This document shows positions 1 through 9,600 of a stretch of DNA of 64,000 nt, one piece after another; the first letter of the stretch is position 1; every line of letters begins with the position of its first letter. Below the pieces are notes generated by a model. It did not search any database and was not told where the DNA came from. It saw only the letters and a program-made list of their open reading frames with translations. The stretch covers positions 58,472 to 122,471 of the forward strand of contig CAYTPZ010000002.1 of NCBI GenBank assembly GCA_964440095.1. The letters are read 5' to 3'. The position numbers and the translations under genes are program-made. Origin of the DNA: JACNKJ01 sp964440095. GTDB taxonomy: Bacteria; Krumholzibacteriota; Krumholzibacteriia; JACNKJ01.

Positions 1-921
1 GACGGCAAGCGCGACGACCTGGATTTCGCTCTCTGGAAGAGCGTTCCCAAGGATGAGCCCGGCTTTGATAGCCCTTGGGGCTGGGGGCGCCCGGGCTGGC
101 ATATCGAGTGCTCGGCCATGAGTATGAAGTACTGCGGCCAAACCCTCGATTTCCATGGCGGCGGTCTGGATCTGAAGTTTCCCCATCACGAGAACGAGCG
201 CGCCCAGAGCGAGGCGGCCACGGGCCAGACCTTCTCTAACGCGTGGCTGCACAATGGGATGGTGACGGTCCACGGCGAGAAGATGAGCAAATCCGATGGG
301 AATTACGTGTCCATGACCCAGCTTCTCGAGTGGTACGAGCCCGAGACGGTGCGCTTCTACCTGCTTTCCACGCACTTCCGCAGTCGGGCCGAATTCGACC
401 GCGAACAGCTGGATCGGGCCGGTGTCAGCCTGGATCGTATCAGCGAATTCAGTTTGGGTCTGCACGAGCGCCTGGCCAAGTCGCCCGAGAACATGGAAGT
501 GCAATCCGAAGCAGGACAGGCACTTGTAGCTGCCTCGGCCCAGGCTCTTGAGCGTTGGACCGAGGCCATGGACGACGATTTCAACACGGGCGGAGCTATC
601 GGCCACATTTTCGAGCTGGTGAAGGAGTTCAATCGCCTGGTGGCCGAAGACGACCAGGGCCTTTCGGCCGACCGCCGAGGTCTTGAGGCTGCCCGGTCGG
701 CCCTGGAAACCATGGCTGGCGTTCTTGGATTGTTCAAGGACGGTCTTCCGAAAGAGCGGCAACTCGAAGCACCCGAAGAGCTTATGCAGTGGGTTGCCGA
801 TCGCGAGGCCGCCCGGGCCGCAAAGGATTGGGCCGAAGCCGATCGTCTCCGCGATCTTGTGGCCGAAGCCGGATTCGAAATCATGGATGGCGCGGGTGGA
901 AGTCAGGTTAGGAAGCGTTAA
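1..921 (+). CDS. cysS: Cysteinyl-tRNA synthetase, 5'-truncated by window edge
   Basis: Charges tRNA-Cys with cysteine in the cytoplasm. The frame is open from base 1 (DGKRDDLDFALWKS), so the start lies outside the window and about 306 residues are present. The segment ending HIECSAM (bases 100-120) carries zinc/active-site residues, FHGGGLDLKFPHHENE follows, and the class-I KMSKSDGN signature is near base 280. The helical C-terminal domain is complete to the TAA at 919. The HIGH motif would be upstream, out of view. Downstream lie a heptamer repeat and a probable terminator, which separate it from the tRNA-tuf unit. Confidence 0.97.
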   Translation, partial: DGKRDDLDFALWKSVPKDEPGFDSPWGWGRPGWHIECSAMSMKYCGQTLDFHGGGLDLKFPHHENERAQSEAATGQTFSNAWLHNGMVTVHGEKMSKSDGNYVSMTQLLEWYEPETVRFYLLSTHFRSRAEFDREQLDRAGVSLDRISEFSLGLHERLAKSPENMEVQSEAGQALVAASAQALERWTEAMDDDFNTGGAIGHIFELVKEFNRLVAEDDQGLSADRRGLEAARSALETMAGVLGLFKDGLPKERQLEAPEELMQWVADREAARAAKDWAEADRLRDLVAEAGFEIMDGAGGSQVRKR

Positions 922-1007
922 CCGCTGACCGCCAGAAGACTTCTTTTTCGGCTCCGGAGAGGGTGTTTTTCTTGCGGTTAGCGGCTAGCCGTCAGCGGTT
1001 GGCGGCC
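916..1007. repeat. Heptamer inverted-array repeat, copy 1
   Basis: The spacer after cysS starts with CCGCTGA/CCGCCAG-type heptamers and ends with TTAGCGG/TCAGCGG/TTGGCGG-type heptamers, the reverse complement of the first arm. The core contains GAGGGTGTTTTTCT, which also occurs in the core of the copy at 58025-58124. The arms could fold into a long imperfect hairpin. Confidence 0.7.
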
Positions 1008-1018
1008 CTAGCTTTTTT
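984..1018 (+). terminator. Probable intrinsic terminator of cysS
   Basis: GCTAG at 984-988 pairs with CTAGC at 1008-1012, with further CCG/CGG pairing inside, followed by six T (1013-1018). It is built from the 3' arm of the heptamer repeat. The stem is modest and bulged, so the call is tentative. Confidence 0.5.
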
Positions 1019-1029
1019 CTGCTATCCCC

Positions 1030-1059
1030 TTGACACTTTTCGACTTTCCACTTTAATAT
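1030..1059 (+). promoter_or_regulatory. Sigma70-type promoter for tRNA-tuf operon
   Basis: A perfect TTGACA (1030-1035) is followed 18 bases later by TAATAT (1054-1059). It lies about 130 bp upstream of the first tRNA and just after the cysS terminator, as expected for a strong stable-RNA/tuf promoter. Confidence 0.7.
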
Positions 1060-1186
1060 GCGCCTCCGGCGTTTTGTGCCGGTAGTCGGACAGGTGTGGG
1101 CGCGGACTCCACAATCCATCTAGCATAGAGGTCCTTCTCAATCCCTCATTGGGAGAGAGGGACATTTGCGCGTAGTGCGCATGAAT

Positions 1187-1259
1187 GCTGGCGTAGCTCA
1201 ACTGGTAGAGCTTCTCACTTGTAATGAGAAGGTTGGGGGTTCAAGTCCTCTCGCCAGCT
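1187..1259 (+). tRNA. tRNA-Thr (TGT anticodon)
   Basis: A 73-base cloverleaf. Acceptor GCTGGCG pairs with CGCCAGC, the anticodon stem TCTCA/TGAGA encloses CTTGTAA (anticodon TGT), and the T-loop is GTTCAAG-like. No CCA is encoded. First of four tRNAs upstream of tuf. Confidence 0.95.
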
Positions 1260-1280
1260 CCTGATCGGCGGAGTTTTTTT

Positions 1281-1362
1281 GGAGGGGTTCCCGAGTGGTC
1301 AAAGGGATCAGACTGTAAATCTGACGGCGAAGCCTTCGGAGGTTCAAATCCTCCCCCCTCCA
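1281..1362 (+). tRNA. tRNA-Tyr (GTA anticodon)
   Basis: An 82-base tRNA with acceptor GGAGGGG/CCCCTCC, anticodon loop CTGTAAA (GTA) and the long variable arm expected of bacterial tRNA-Tyr (GGCGAAGCC). It follows tRNA-Thr by 21 bases. Confidence 0.95.
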
Positions 1363-1399
1363 CCGACCCGGCAGCGAGGATGAAACCGAGCTGCTTTTT

Positions 1400-1473
1400 G
1401 CGGGAATAGCTCAGCTGGCTAGAGCATCAGCCTTCCAAGCTGAGGGTCGCGGGTTCGAATCCCGTTTCCCGCT
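1400..1473 (+). tRNA. tRNA-Gly (TCC anticodon)
   Basis: A 74-base cloverleaf with acceptor GCGGGAA/TTCCCGC and anticodon stem TCAGC/GCTGA around CTTCCAA (anticodon TCC). The T-arm GGGTTCGAATCCC is canonical. Confidence 0.95.
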
Positions 1474-1491
1474 CCGTTGTTGAAACAGGGT

Positions 1492-1564
1492 GCCCAGGTA
1501 GCTCAGTCGGTAGAGCACATCCTTGGTAAGGATGAGGTCGTCAGTTCAAATCTGATCCTGGGCT
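1492..1564 (+). tRNA. tRNA-Thr (GGT anticodon)
   Basis: A 73-base cloverleaf with acceptor GCCCAGG/CCTGGGC and anticodon stem CATCC/GGATG around TTGGTAA (anticodon GGT). The order Thr-Tyr-Gly-Thr-tuf is the same as the thrU-tyrU-glyT-thrT-tufB operon of E. coli. Confidence 0.95.
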
Positions 1565-1636
1565 CCGCCTTTCTGCAATCCCGCGCCGCGGATAGAGGTG
1601 CGGCTCATCCAACGATCCTTAGGAGGTCGACTCGCC

Positions 1637-2827
<1,191 letters not shown>

Positions 2828-2839
2828 GGGAGCCGCGAG

Positions 2840-2989
2840 ATGCGAGAAATCGTTAAGCTACGTTGCACCAAGTGCGAGAAGCACTGGTACACGACTATGA
2901 AAAACAAGCGGCTTCACCCGGACCGAATCGAGCAGAAGAAGTACTGCCCGCGGGACCGGGAGCACACGGTTTTCAAGGAAGCAAGATAA
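2840..2989 (+). CDS. rpmG: 50S ribosomal protein L33
   Basis: A 49-residue large-subunit protein starting MREIVKLRCTKCEKHWY. It carries the first zinc CxxC (C9, C12), but the second pair is CPRD (C36...D39) where zinc-binding L33 has CxxC, so one ligand is missing. It ends in the usual HTVFKEAR. Its place between tuf and tRNA-Trp/secE is the standard one. The ATG at 2840 is preceded by a weak GGGAG at 2828-2832. Confidence 0.95.
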   Translation: MREIVKLRCTKCEKHWYTTMKNKRLHPDRIEQKKYCPRDREHTVFKEAR

Positions 2990-3061
2990 ACGCTAACCGC
3001 TATCCGCTTTCCGCAAGCCGCCAGAGAGCGGTCGGCGGTTGGCGGTCGACGGTAAGCGGTT
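2990..3061. repeat. Heptamer inverted-array repeat, copy 2
   Basis: It starts one base after the rpmG stop codon and ends at the first base of tRNA-Trp. The 5' arm has CGCTAAC/CGCTATC/CGCTTTC units, the centre is CCGCCAGAGAGCGG, and the 3' arm has GGCGGTT/GGCGGTC/GACGGTA/AGCGGTT units. The arms are complementary. Confidence 0.75.
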
Positions 3062-3135
3062 AGGCCAGTAGCTCTAATTGGTAGAGCGCCGGTCTCCAAA
3101 ACCGGATGTTGGGGGTTCGAATCCCTCCTGGCCTG
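3062..3135 (+). tRNA. tRNA-Trp (CCA anticodon)
   Basis: A 74-base cloverleaf with acceptor AGGCCAG/CTGGCCT, anticodon stem CCGGT/ACCGG around CTCCAAA (anticodon CCA) and discriminator G. Its position between rpmG and secE is conserved in many bacteria. Confidence 0.96.
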
Positions 3136-3141
3136 CCTGGT

Positions 3142-3208
3142 GGAGTCGCCAGTCGCAAGTCGCAAGTCGCCAGGGAAACATGGAGACTCGAGACTGGAGA
3201 CTGGAGAC
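3142..3208. repeat. Heptamer repeat of different sequence
   Basis: The tRNA-Trp to secE spacer has a 5' array of CAGTCGC/AAGTCGC units (about 3142-3173) and a 3' array of GAGACTG/GAGACTC units (3182-3208). The reverse complement of the second unit, CAGTCTC, matches the first in six of seven positions. The architecture is the same as the CCGCTAA family, with a different unit. Confidence 0.65.
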
Positions 3209-3224
3209 AAAGAAAGGACCCGAG

Positions 3225-3422
3225 ATGATCACCAAGATTCGGAATTACATCCGCGAAGTCTGGCTCGAGATGGGCAAGGTTACTTGGCCGACCCGGGACG
3301 AGCTGAAGGAGTCGACTCGCGTTGTCATCATCGGATCCTTTTTCTTGACTTTGTTCATTTTCGTGATCGACCGCATCATGGGCTTCGGCATTGACGGCAT
3401 TACCCGTCTGCTGGGCTCTTAA
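3225..3422 (+). CDS. secE: Preprotein translocase subunit SecE
   Basis: A 65-residue essential clamp of the SecYEG channel in the inner membrane. The amphipathic N-terminal helix carries the family signature EVWLEMGKVTWPTRDE, followed by one transmembrane helix (about residues 35-55, VVIIGSFFLTLFIFVI). The ATG at 3225 is used; an upstream in-frame start would translate the tRNA and repeat. The single-membrane-span form is usual outside enterobacteria. nusG follows, as is nearly universal. Confidence 0.97.
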   Translation: MITKIRNYIREVWLEMGKVTWPTRDELKESTRVVIIGSFFLTLFIFVIDRIMGFGIDGITRLLGS

Positions 3423-3456
3423 ATCGCCCTAAACGACGTACCCTCATGGAGGAATC

Positions 3457-4263
3457 ATGGAAGAGCGGGAGAAGGACATGACTTCCGAAGCCGAAGGCCA
3501 AGTGCCTGAGGCCGCCGCTCCCGTGGAGAGCCCTTTCGGGGGCGGGGACGTGGTGGAAGAGACCGTGGAGCCGGAGCTCGATGAGAGCGCTTCTGAGGAT
3601 GAATCCGAGGAGGCGGTCACGGCCGAAGCAACAGGCGATGGCGAAGAAGACGAACTCGACGAGGACGACGCCGTTGCGCCGGGCCTTCCGCCCGTGCAGA
3701 CCGAGACGCCTCGTAATTCGAAGCTGAAGTGGTATGCGGTGCACACCTACTCGGGACACGAGAACAAGGTGCGCACCAATATGCTTCGCCGGGTGGTCCT
3801 CGAAGGCATGGAGGACAAGATCGACCAGATTCTCATCCCCACCGAAGAGGTGACGGAGATGAAGAAGGGGAAGAAGACGACCGCCACGCGGAAGTACTTC
3901 CCCAGTTACATCCTGGTCGAAATGGAGATGTGCGATGAGGCCTACCACCTCGTCAACGGAATCAGCGGCGTGACAAGTTTCGTGGGCCTCGACCCGCGCG
4001 AGCCGTCTCGTCGTCCCGTGCCCCTGCGACCGGCCGAAGTGGATCGGGTGCTCGGGCGCATTGAACGACCCACGGAGCACAAGGTCACGGAAATACCCTA
4101 TCAGGTGGGCGACCACGTGAAGGTCATGGATGGACCTTTCAGCGATTTCAACGGAATCGTCGACGAGGTCAACAAGGAACGCGGAACCCTCAAGGTCATG
4201 GTGACCATCTTCGGCAGGGAAACGCCGGTGGAACTCGACTTCCTGCAGGTTGAACCTCTCTAG
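3457..4263 (+). CDS. nusG: Transcription termination/antitermination protein NusG with acidic N-terminal extension
   Basis: Binds RNA polymerase and links it to Rho or the ribosome. The NGN domain starts about residue 88 (KLKWYAVHTYSGHENKV, Trp at 92) and the C-terminal KOW domain covers about 215-268 (YQVGDHVKVMDGPFSDFNG). Total length is 268 residues against about 180 for typical NusG; the extra 87 residues are an N-terminal tail rich in Glu and Asp. The ATG at 3457 has GGAGG at 3448-3452, and there is no plausible start next to the core, so the tail is probably translated. rplK follows after 30 bases. Confidence 0.96.
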   Translation: MEEREKDMTSEAEGQVPEAAAPVESPFGGGDVVEETVEPELDESASEDESEEAVTAEATGDGEEDELDEDDAVAPGLPPVQTETPRNSKLKWYAVHTYSGHENKVRTNMLRRVVLEGMEDKIDQILIPTEEVTEMKKGKKTTATRKYFPSYILVEMEMCDEAYHLVNGISGVTSFVGLDPREPSRRPVPLRPAEVDRVLGRIERPTEHKVTEIPYQVGDHVKVMDGPFSDFNGIVDEVNKERGTLKVMVTIFGRETPVELDFLQVEPL

Positions 4264-4293
4264 GTTCAGGACGAAAGAACGGGAGCATTTAGA

Positions 4294-4728
4294 ATGGCCA
4301 AGCCCAAGAAAAAAGTGATCGCTCAGATCAAGGTGCAGATCCCCGGTGGACAGGCTAATCCCGCCCCGCCCGTGGGCCCCGCTTTGGGACAGCACCAGGT
4401 AAACATCATGGAGTTCTGTAAGGCGTTCAATGCGCAGACCCAGAACGCCCAGGGGATGCTCACGCCCGTGATCATCACCGTATACGCGGACCGCAGCTTC
4501 ACCTTCATCACCAAAACTCCTCCCGCCGCCGTCTTGCTTCGCAAGGCCGCCGGTGTCGAGAAGGGGTCCGGTGAGCCCAACCGCGAAAAGGTGGGTTCGG
4601 TGAGCGCTGCGCAGCTTCGCGAAATCGCGGAATTGAAGGCTGCCGACCTCAACGCGGCGACTGTTGAAAACGCCATGCTCATGATCGCGGGCACCGCCCG
4701 CAGCATGGGCCTTGAGGTCATTGGTTAG
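4294..4728 (+). CDS. rplK: 50S ribosomal protein L11
   Basis: Binds the GTPase-associated centre of 23S rRNA, the site of thiostrepton action. It has 144 residues. The Pro-rich N-terminal domain contains PPVGPALGQHQVNIMEF, the flexible part that contacts EF-G and release factors, and the RNA-binding C-terminal domain ends RSMGLEVIG. A 125-base spacer follows before rplA. Confidence 0.98.
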   Translation: MAKPKKKVIAQIKVQIPGGQANPAPPVGPALGQHQVNIMEFCKAFNAQTQNAQGMLTPVIITVYADRSFTFITKTPPAAVLLRKAAGVEKGSGEPNREKVGSVSAAQLREIAELKAADLNAATVENAMLMIAGTARSMGLEVIG

Positions 4729-4853
4729 CTTTCAGTAAAAATCGGATGGTACGGTTTCCCGGCTGGAGGGCGGGAAGCACGCTTCTCAGCCACCGGTTTT
4801 GTTCCCTCTGTTAACTTGAGAGTATCGGACCAAGCTGATCGTTAGGAATTACG

Positions 4854-5552
4854 ATGAAGCGTGGGAAGAATTATAGCGAAAGCGCCACTCTCCGGGACAG
4901 GACCTCCGCTTACACCCTGGGTGAAGCGGTGGACATGATTCGGAAGATGTCAAAGGCGAAATTCGACGAAACGGTAGAGGTTTCCGCCAAGCTTGGCGTG
5001 GATCCCCGTCACGCGGACCAGATGGTTCGTGGAACGGTGGTTCTTCCTCATGGCACGGGCCGTTCGGTCCGCGTGCTGGCCCTTGTTCGTGGCGATAACG
5101 TCACGGCCGCCCAGGAAGCCGGAGCCGACATGGTCGGCGCGGAAGAATATCTGGAAAAGATAAAGGGTGGCTGGGCCGACACGGACGTCATCATTACGAC
5201 GCCCGACATGATGAAGGATCTCGGACGCCTGGGTAAGGTGCTGGGCCCCAAGGGTCTCATGCCCAATCCCAAGAGCGGAACCGTTACCAAAGACGTCGCT
5301 AAGGCGGTCAAAGAAGTCAAGGCGGGTAAGGTTGAATACCGCGTTGACAAGGGATCTAATATTCACGTTTCCGTGGGTAAATCCTCCTTTGAATCGTCAC
5401 AGCTTGAAGACAACGTTCGAACATTGATCCAGGAACTGCTGCGCGTCAAACCGGCCTCAGCGAAGGGTAAGTACTTCAAGTCGGCTTTCTTGAGCTCGAC
5501 GATGGGTCCTTCCATTCGCATTGCTGAGTCCGAATTGACTGTGTCCAAGTAG
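4854..5552 (+). CDS. rplA: 50S ribosomal protein L1
   Basis: Forms the L1 stalk at the E site and in many bacteria represses its own operon. It has 232 residues and includes the signature GKVLGPKGLMPNPKSGTV. The ATG at 4854 is preceded by TTAGGA. The unusually long spacer from rplK (4729-4853) could hold a regulatory RNA structure, but I could not identify an L1-binding motif. Confidence 0.98.
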   Translation: MKRGKNYSESATLRDRTSAYTLGEAVDMIRKMSKAKFDETVEVSAKLGVDPRHADQMVRGTVVLPHGTGRSVRVLALVRGDNVTAAQEAGADMVGAEEYLEKIKGGWADTDVIITTPDMMKDLGRLGKVLGPKGLMPNPKSGTVTKDVAKAVKEVKAGKVEYRVDKGSNIHVSVGKSSFESSQLEDNVRTLIQELLRVKPASAKGKYFKSAFLSSTMGPSIRIAESELTVSK

Positions 5553-5583
5553 GGTCCGTTTCACGAGAGAGGGGCGATAGACC

Positions 5584-6105
5584 ATGCCTAAGCCTGAAAA
5601 AATCGCGCTGGTCACAGAAATCGCCGAAAAACTGGAAAGCGCCAACAGCGTTGTACTCTGCGACTTTAAGGGTATCAACGTTGAGGAGATCTCCGAGCTC
5701 CGCAAGCGCTGCCGCGAGTCGGGTGTGACCTTCAGGGTCATCAAAAACACTCTGCTGGTGCGCGCCGCGGAAAAAGCCGGGATGGAAGGACTGGAAGACT
5801 ACTTCGCCGGTCCCACCGCCCTGGCTTACAGCGAGGATTACTCGAAGCCTGCCAAGGTTCTGAAAGAGTTCCAGAAGGAATTCCAGAAGTTAACCATGAA
5901 GGCGGGTTATGTGGATGGTCAGGTTATCGATGAGGAAGGCGTCAAGTCTCTCGCCGATATGCCCGGCCGTGAAGAGCTTCTCGGAATGGTCGCGGGTGTC
6001 ATGCAGGCGCCCATCAGCGGCTTTGCCCGTGTGCTCAACGCCAATCTCCAGAGTTTCGCGAATGTCATTGACCAGCTGGCGAAGCAAAAGGGTGAAGCCG
6101 CCTAG
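5584..6105 (+). CDS. rplJ: 50S ribosomal protein L10
   Basis: Anchors the L7/L12 dimers on the large subunit. It has 173 residues; the rRNA-binding N-terminal domain includes CDFKGINVEEISELRK and TFRVIKNTLL, and the C-terminal helix that holds L12 ends the protein. Only 31 bases separate it from rplA, too short for the classical L10-leader autoregulatory structure. rplL follows after 67 bases. Confidence 0.98.
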   Translation: MPKPEKIALVTEIAEKLESANSVVLCDFKGINVEEISELRKRCRESGVTFRVIKNTLLVRAAEKAGMEGLEDYFAGPTALAYSEDYSKPAKVLKEFQKEFQKLTMKAGYVDGQVIDEEGVKSLADMPGREELLGMVAGVMQAPISGFARVLNANLQSFANVIDQLAKQKGEAA

Positions 6106-6172
6106 GCCACCCGTCCAGCTTAACAGGTAACAGAGCGGTTCAAACCGCAGGTGAATAGAGGAGCAAGAAACC

Positions 6173-6544
6173 ATGTCTGACAAGATTGAACAGTTGGTTT
6201 CCCAGGTCGAAGAAATGACCGTCATGGAGCTTTCCGAGCTCGTCAAGGCCATCGAGGATAAGTTCGGCGTCAGCGCTGCTGCTCCCGCCATGGCCATGGC
6301 CGCCGCGCCCGCCGCGGAGGCTGCCGAAGAGAAGACAGAGTTTGATGTCATGCTCACTGGCGCCGGCGACAAGAAGATCCAGGTCATCAAAGTGGTGCGC
6401 GCCATCACAGGTCTGGGCCTGAAGGAAGCCAAAGAGTTGGTCGACAATGCACCCAAGGCCGTCAAGGAAGGCGCTTCCAAGGACGAGGCCGAAGGCGTCA
6501 AGACCCAGCTCGAGGAAGTGGGAGCGCTTGTCGAAATCAAGTAA
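6173..6544 (+). CDS. rplL: 50S ribosomal protein L7/L12
   Basis: Stalk protein that recruits and activates translational GTPases. It has 123 residues: N-terminal dimerisation helices (about 1-32), an Ala-rich hinge (about 36-54, APAMAMAAAPAAEAAEE) and a C-terminal factor-binding domain with KIQVIKVVRAITGLGLKEAK. GAGGAG precedes the ATG. A perfect 10-bp hairpin lies in the spacer to rpoB. Confidence 0.98.
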   Translation: MSDKIEQLVSQVEEMTVMELSELVKAIEDKFGVSAAAPAMAMAAAPAAEAAEEKTEFDVMLTGAGDKKIQVIKVVRAITGLGLKEAKELVDNAPKAVKEGASKDEAEGVKTQLEEVGALVEIK

Positions 6545-6578
6545 GAAGCTCTCGAATCCTCTTATTTGTCGATAGGAC

Positions 6579-6609
6579 CCCGTCCGGGAGGCCTTGCCAC
6601 CCGGACGGG
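6579..6609 (+). promoter_or_regulatory. Hairpin in rplL-rpoB spacer (attenuator or processing site)
   Basis: CCCGTCCGGG (6579-6588) and CCCGGACGGG (6600-6609) form a perfect 10-bp stem with an 11-base loop. No U-run follows, so it is not a standard terminator. The E. coli rplL-rpoBC spacer holds an attenuator and an RNase III site at the same place; similar roles here are inferred from position. Confidence 0.55.
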
Positions 6610-6648
6610 TTCCGTGCCTTCACCGTATAGCGACCGCCGGAGGTCATT

Positions 6649-9600
6649 GTGAGCTTTGCCGAGAAGCTTCCCAGAAGGAACTACTCGAAGCTGACTGCCG
6701 TCATGGAGATCCCCGATCTCCTGCAGGTACAGCTGGAATCATTCGAGTCCTTCCTCCAGGCCCGTACAAATCCTCGCCAGCGTCACCATCAGGGACTGGA
6801 AGCGGTGTTCCGCTCCGTATTCCCCATTGAGTCTACGCGAGGGGATTTCATTCTTGAATATCTGGACTATTCCGTTCTCGATCCCAAGTACTCGGTGGAC
6901 GAGTGCCAGGAGCGCGACCTTTCCTACATGGTTCCGCTCAAGGCTCGTCTGCGTCTTATCGTCAAGGAAACCGACGAGGAGAGCGGCGAAAGCCGAGTGA
7001 AGGACATCATCGAGTCCGAAGTGTTCCTGGGCGAAATGCCTTTCCTTACCGATAAGGGAACCTTCGTCATCAACGGCGCTGAGCGTGTGATCGTAAGTCA
7101 GCTTCACCGCTCGCCCGGCGTGTTCTTCAGCGATTCCATTCATCCGAATGGCAAGCCGCTGTTCAGCGCGCGCATCATCCCGTATCGCGGATCATGGGTG
7201 GAATTCACCACCGACATCAACGACATGATGCACGTGCACATCGACCGGAAGAAGAAACTCCCGGTTACCGTTCTCCTGCGCGCCATCGGCTACGACAGCG
7301 ACTCCAAGTTGCTGCAGGCCTTCAGCGAGTATGAAGACGTCAGTATTACCAAGCGTCCGAGCAAGAGCGACGCGGGACTCATCGACCGTGTTCTGGTGGA
7401 CGATGTCTTCCATCCGGAGACCGGCGAGATTCTCGCCGAAGCGGGTAGCCCCATCACCGAGGCTTTGCTCACGCTTATGCGTCAGGCCAAGATTTTCGAG
7501 TGCATGTTGCTGGCCGGTATGGACGACATGCGCAGCAAGGTGATCCTGAACACTCTGGCCAAGGATCCCACCAAGAGCGAGGAAGACGCGCTCAAATACA
7601 TCTACAACCTGCTGCGCCCGGGCGATCCGCCCAACATCGAAACAGCTCGCGGTCTGCTGGACCGGCTTTTCTTCAACGAGAAGCGCTACGATCTGGCCGG
7701 CGTGGGACGCTACAAGATCAACAACCGTCTCGGTCTGGACGTGCCCATCGAGACCACGGTGCTCACCCCCACGGATATCGTGGCCGTCATCGTGTATCTG
7801 CTGGGCATCAAGGCACAGGATCCTGCTTTCCACACCGACGATATCGACCACCTGGGCAATCGCCGCATCCGGTCGGTGGGCGAACTGCTCGGCAATCAGT
7901 TCAGCCTGGGACTGTCCCGCATGGCGCGCATCATCAAGGAGCGCATGACCCTGCAGGACAGCGAAAGCGTGACGCCTTCGGACCTGGTGAACGCCAGGAC
8001 CATCTCGGCGGTGATCCAGTCCTTCTTCGGGAGCAGTCAGCTTTCGCAGTTCATGGACCAGACCAATCCGCTCAGCGAACTCACGCACAAGCGTCGTCTT
8101 TCGGCCCTCGGGCCGGGCGGTCTGACGCGCGAACGCGCAGGCTTTGAAGTTCGAGACGTGCACTACACGCACTACGGACGCATGTGTCCCATCGAAACCC
8201 CGGAAGGGCCGAACATCGGCCTGATCACCAGCCTTTCTACCTATGCGCGTGTGAATCCCTTCGGATTCCTGGAAACGCCCTATCGTAAGGTGAAGAAGGG
8301 GCGGGCCACCGATGATGTGGTCTACCTCAGTGCCGATGAAGAGGATCGCGTGATCATCGGACAGGCCAACGCGCCTCTCGATGAGAAGGCCAGGTTTGTT
8401 AATCCCAGCGTGCTCTCACGGATGAAGGGCGAGTTTCCGCTGACACCGAAGAATGACGTGGACTACATGGACGTGTCGCCCACCCAGATGGTGAGCGCCG
8501 CGGCCAGCCTGATTCCCTTCCTGGAGCACGACGATGCGAACCGCGCGCTCATGGGCTGCAACATGCAGCGCCAGGCCGTGCCCCTGCTCAAGACCGAGGC
8601 TCCCTTGGTCGGTACGGGTATGGAAGAACGTGTGGCGCGTGACAGCCAGGCCGTGGTGGTGGCGCAGCGCGCCGGCACCGTGATCGCGGTGACGGGCAAC
8701 TCCGTCATCATTCAGCCTGCGCGGTCGCGTGCTTCGGATCTTGAGGACTACTCGGGTTTCGAAGGACAGGATTTCTACAAGCTCCAGAAGTTCCGCCGAA
8801 GCAACCAGGACACCTGCATCAACCAGAAAGTCCTGGTGAAGCCCGGCGACAAGGTCGTGGCGGGACAGGTTCTGGCGGACGGACCGGGCACCAACCATGG
8901 CGAACTGGCCTTGGGTCAGAACGTGCTCGCATCCTTCATGCCCTGGGGCGGATACAACTATGAGGATGCCATCCTGCTCAGCGAAAGCCTCGTGAAGCAC
9001 GATCGATTCACATCGATCCATATAGAGGAGTTCGAGTGCCAGGTACGAGAGATCAAGGCCGGTCGCGAGGAAATCACACGCGAGCTGCCCAACGTCGGTG
9101 AGGACGCTCTCAAGAATCTCGACGATGACGGCATCATTCGCTCGGGTGCCCGCGTTCGCGCGGGAGACATCCTGGTGGGTAAGGTCACGCCCAAGGGCGA
9201 GACCGAGCTTACACCGGAAGAGCGTCTCTTGCGTGCCATTTTCGGCGACAAGGCCGGCGACGTTCGTAACGCCAGCCTCAAGTCTCCTCCGGGCATGGAC
9301 GGCATCGTGGTCGATGTGAAGGTCTTCTCGCGCAAGGAACGCGATGATCGCAGCCGCACCGAAGAGAAGAAGCGCGGCGAGAAGCTCACTGAGGGCGCCG
9401 CCCTCGAGCGCAAGCGCGTCATCAAGATTCGCGACGAGCGCCTGTCGAACCTGATGATCGACGAGACCAGCCACAAGCTCGTGCACGCCGCGACCGGTGA
9501 AGTTTTGGTGCGGCGTGGTCGGAAGATCAACCAGGCTCTCCTGGATGAACTGGATCTGGACGGTCTCCATTGGGGTCTGCCCATCGTGCAGGACCTGAGC

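Noticed and set aside
2990..3208. Possible CRISPR array in the heptamer repeats
   Set aside because: Units are 7 bp with no unique spacers of constant length, and no cas genes are in the window.
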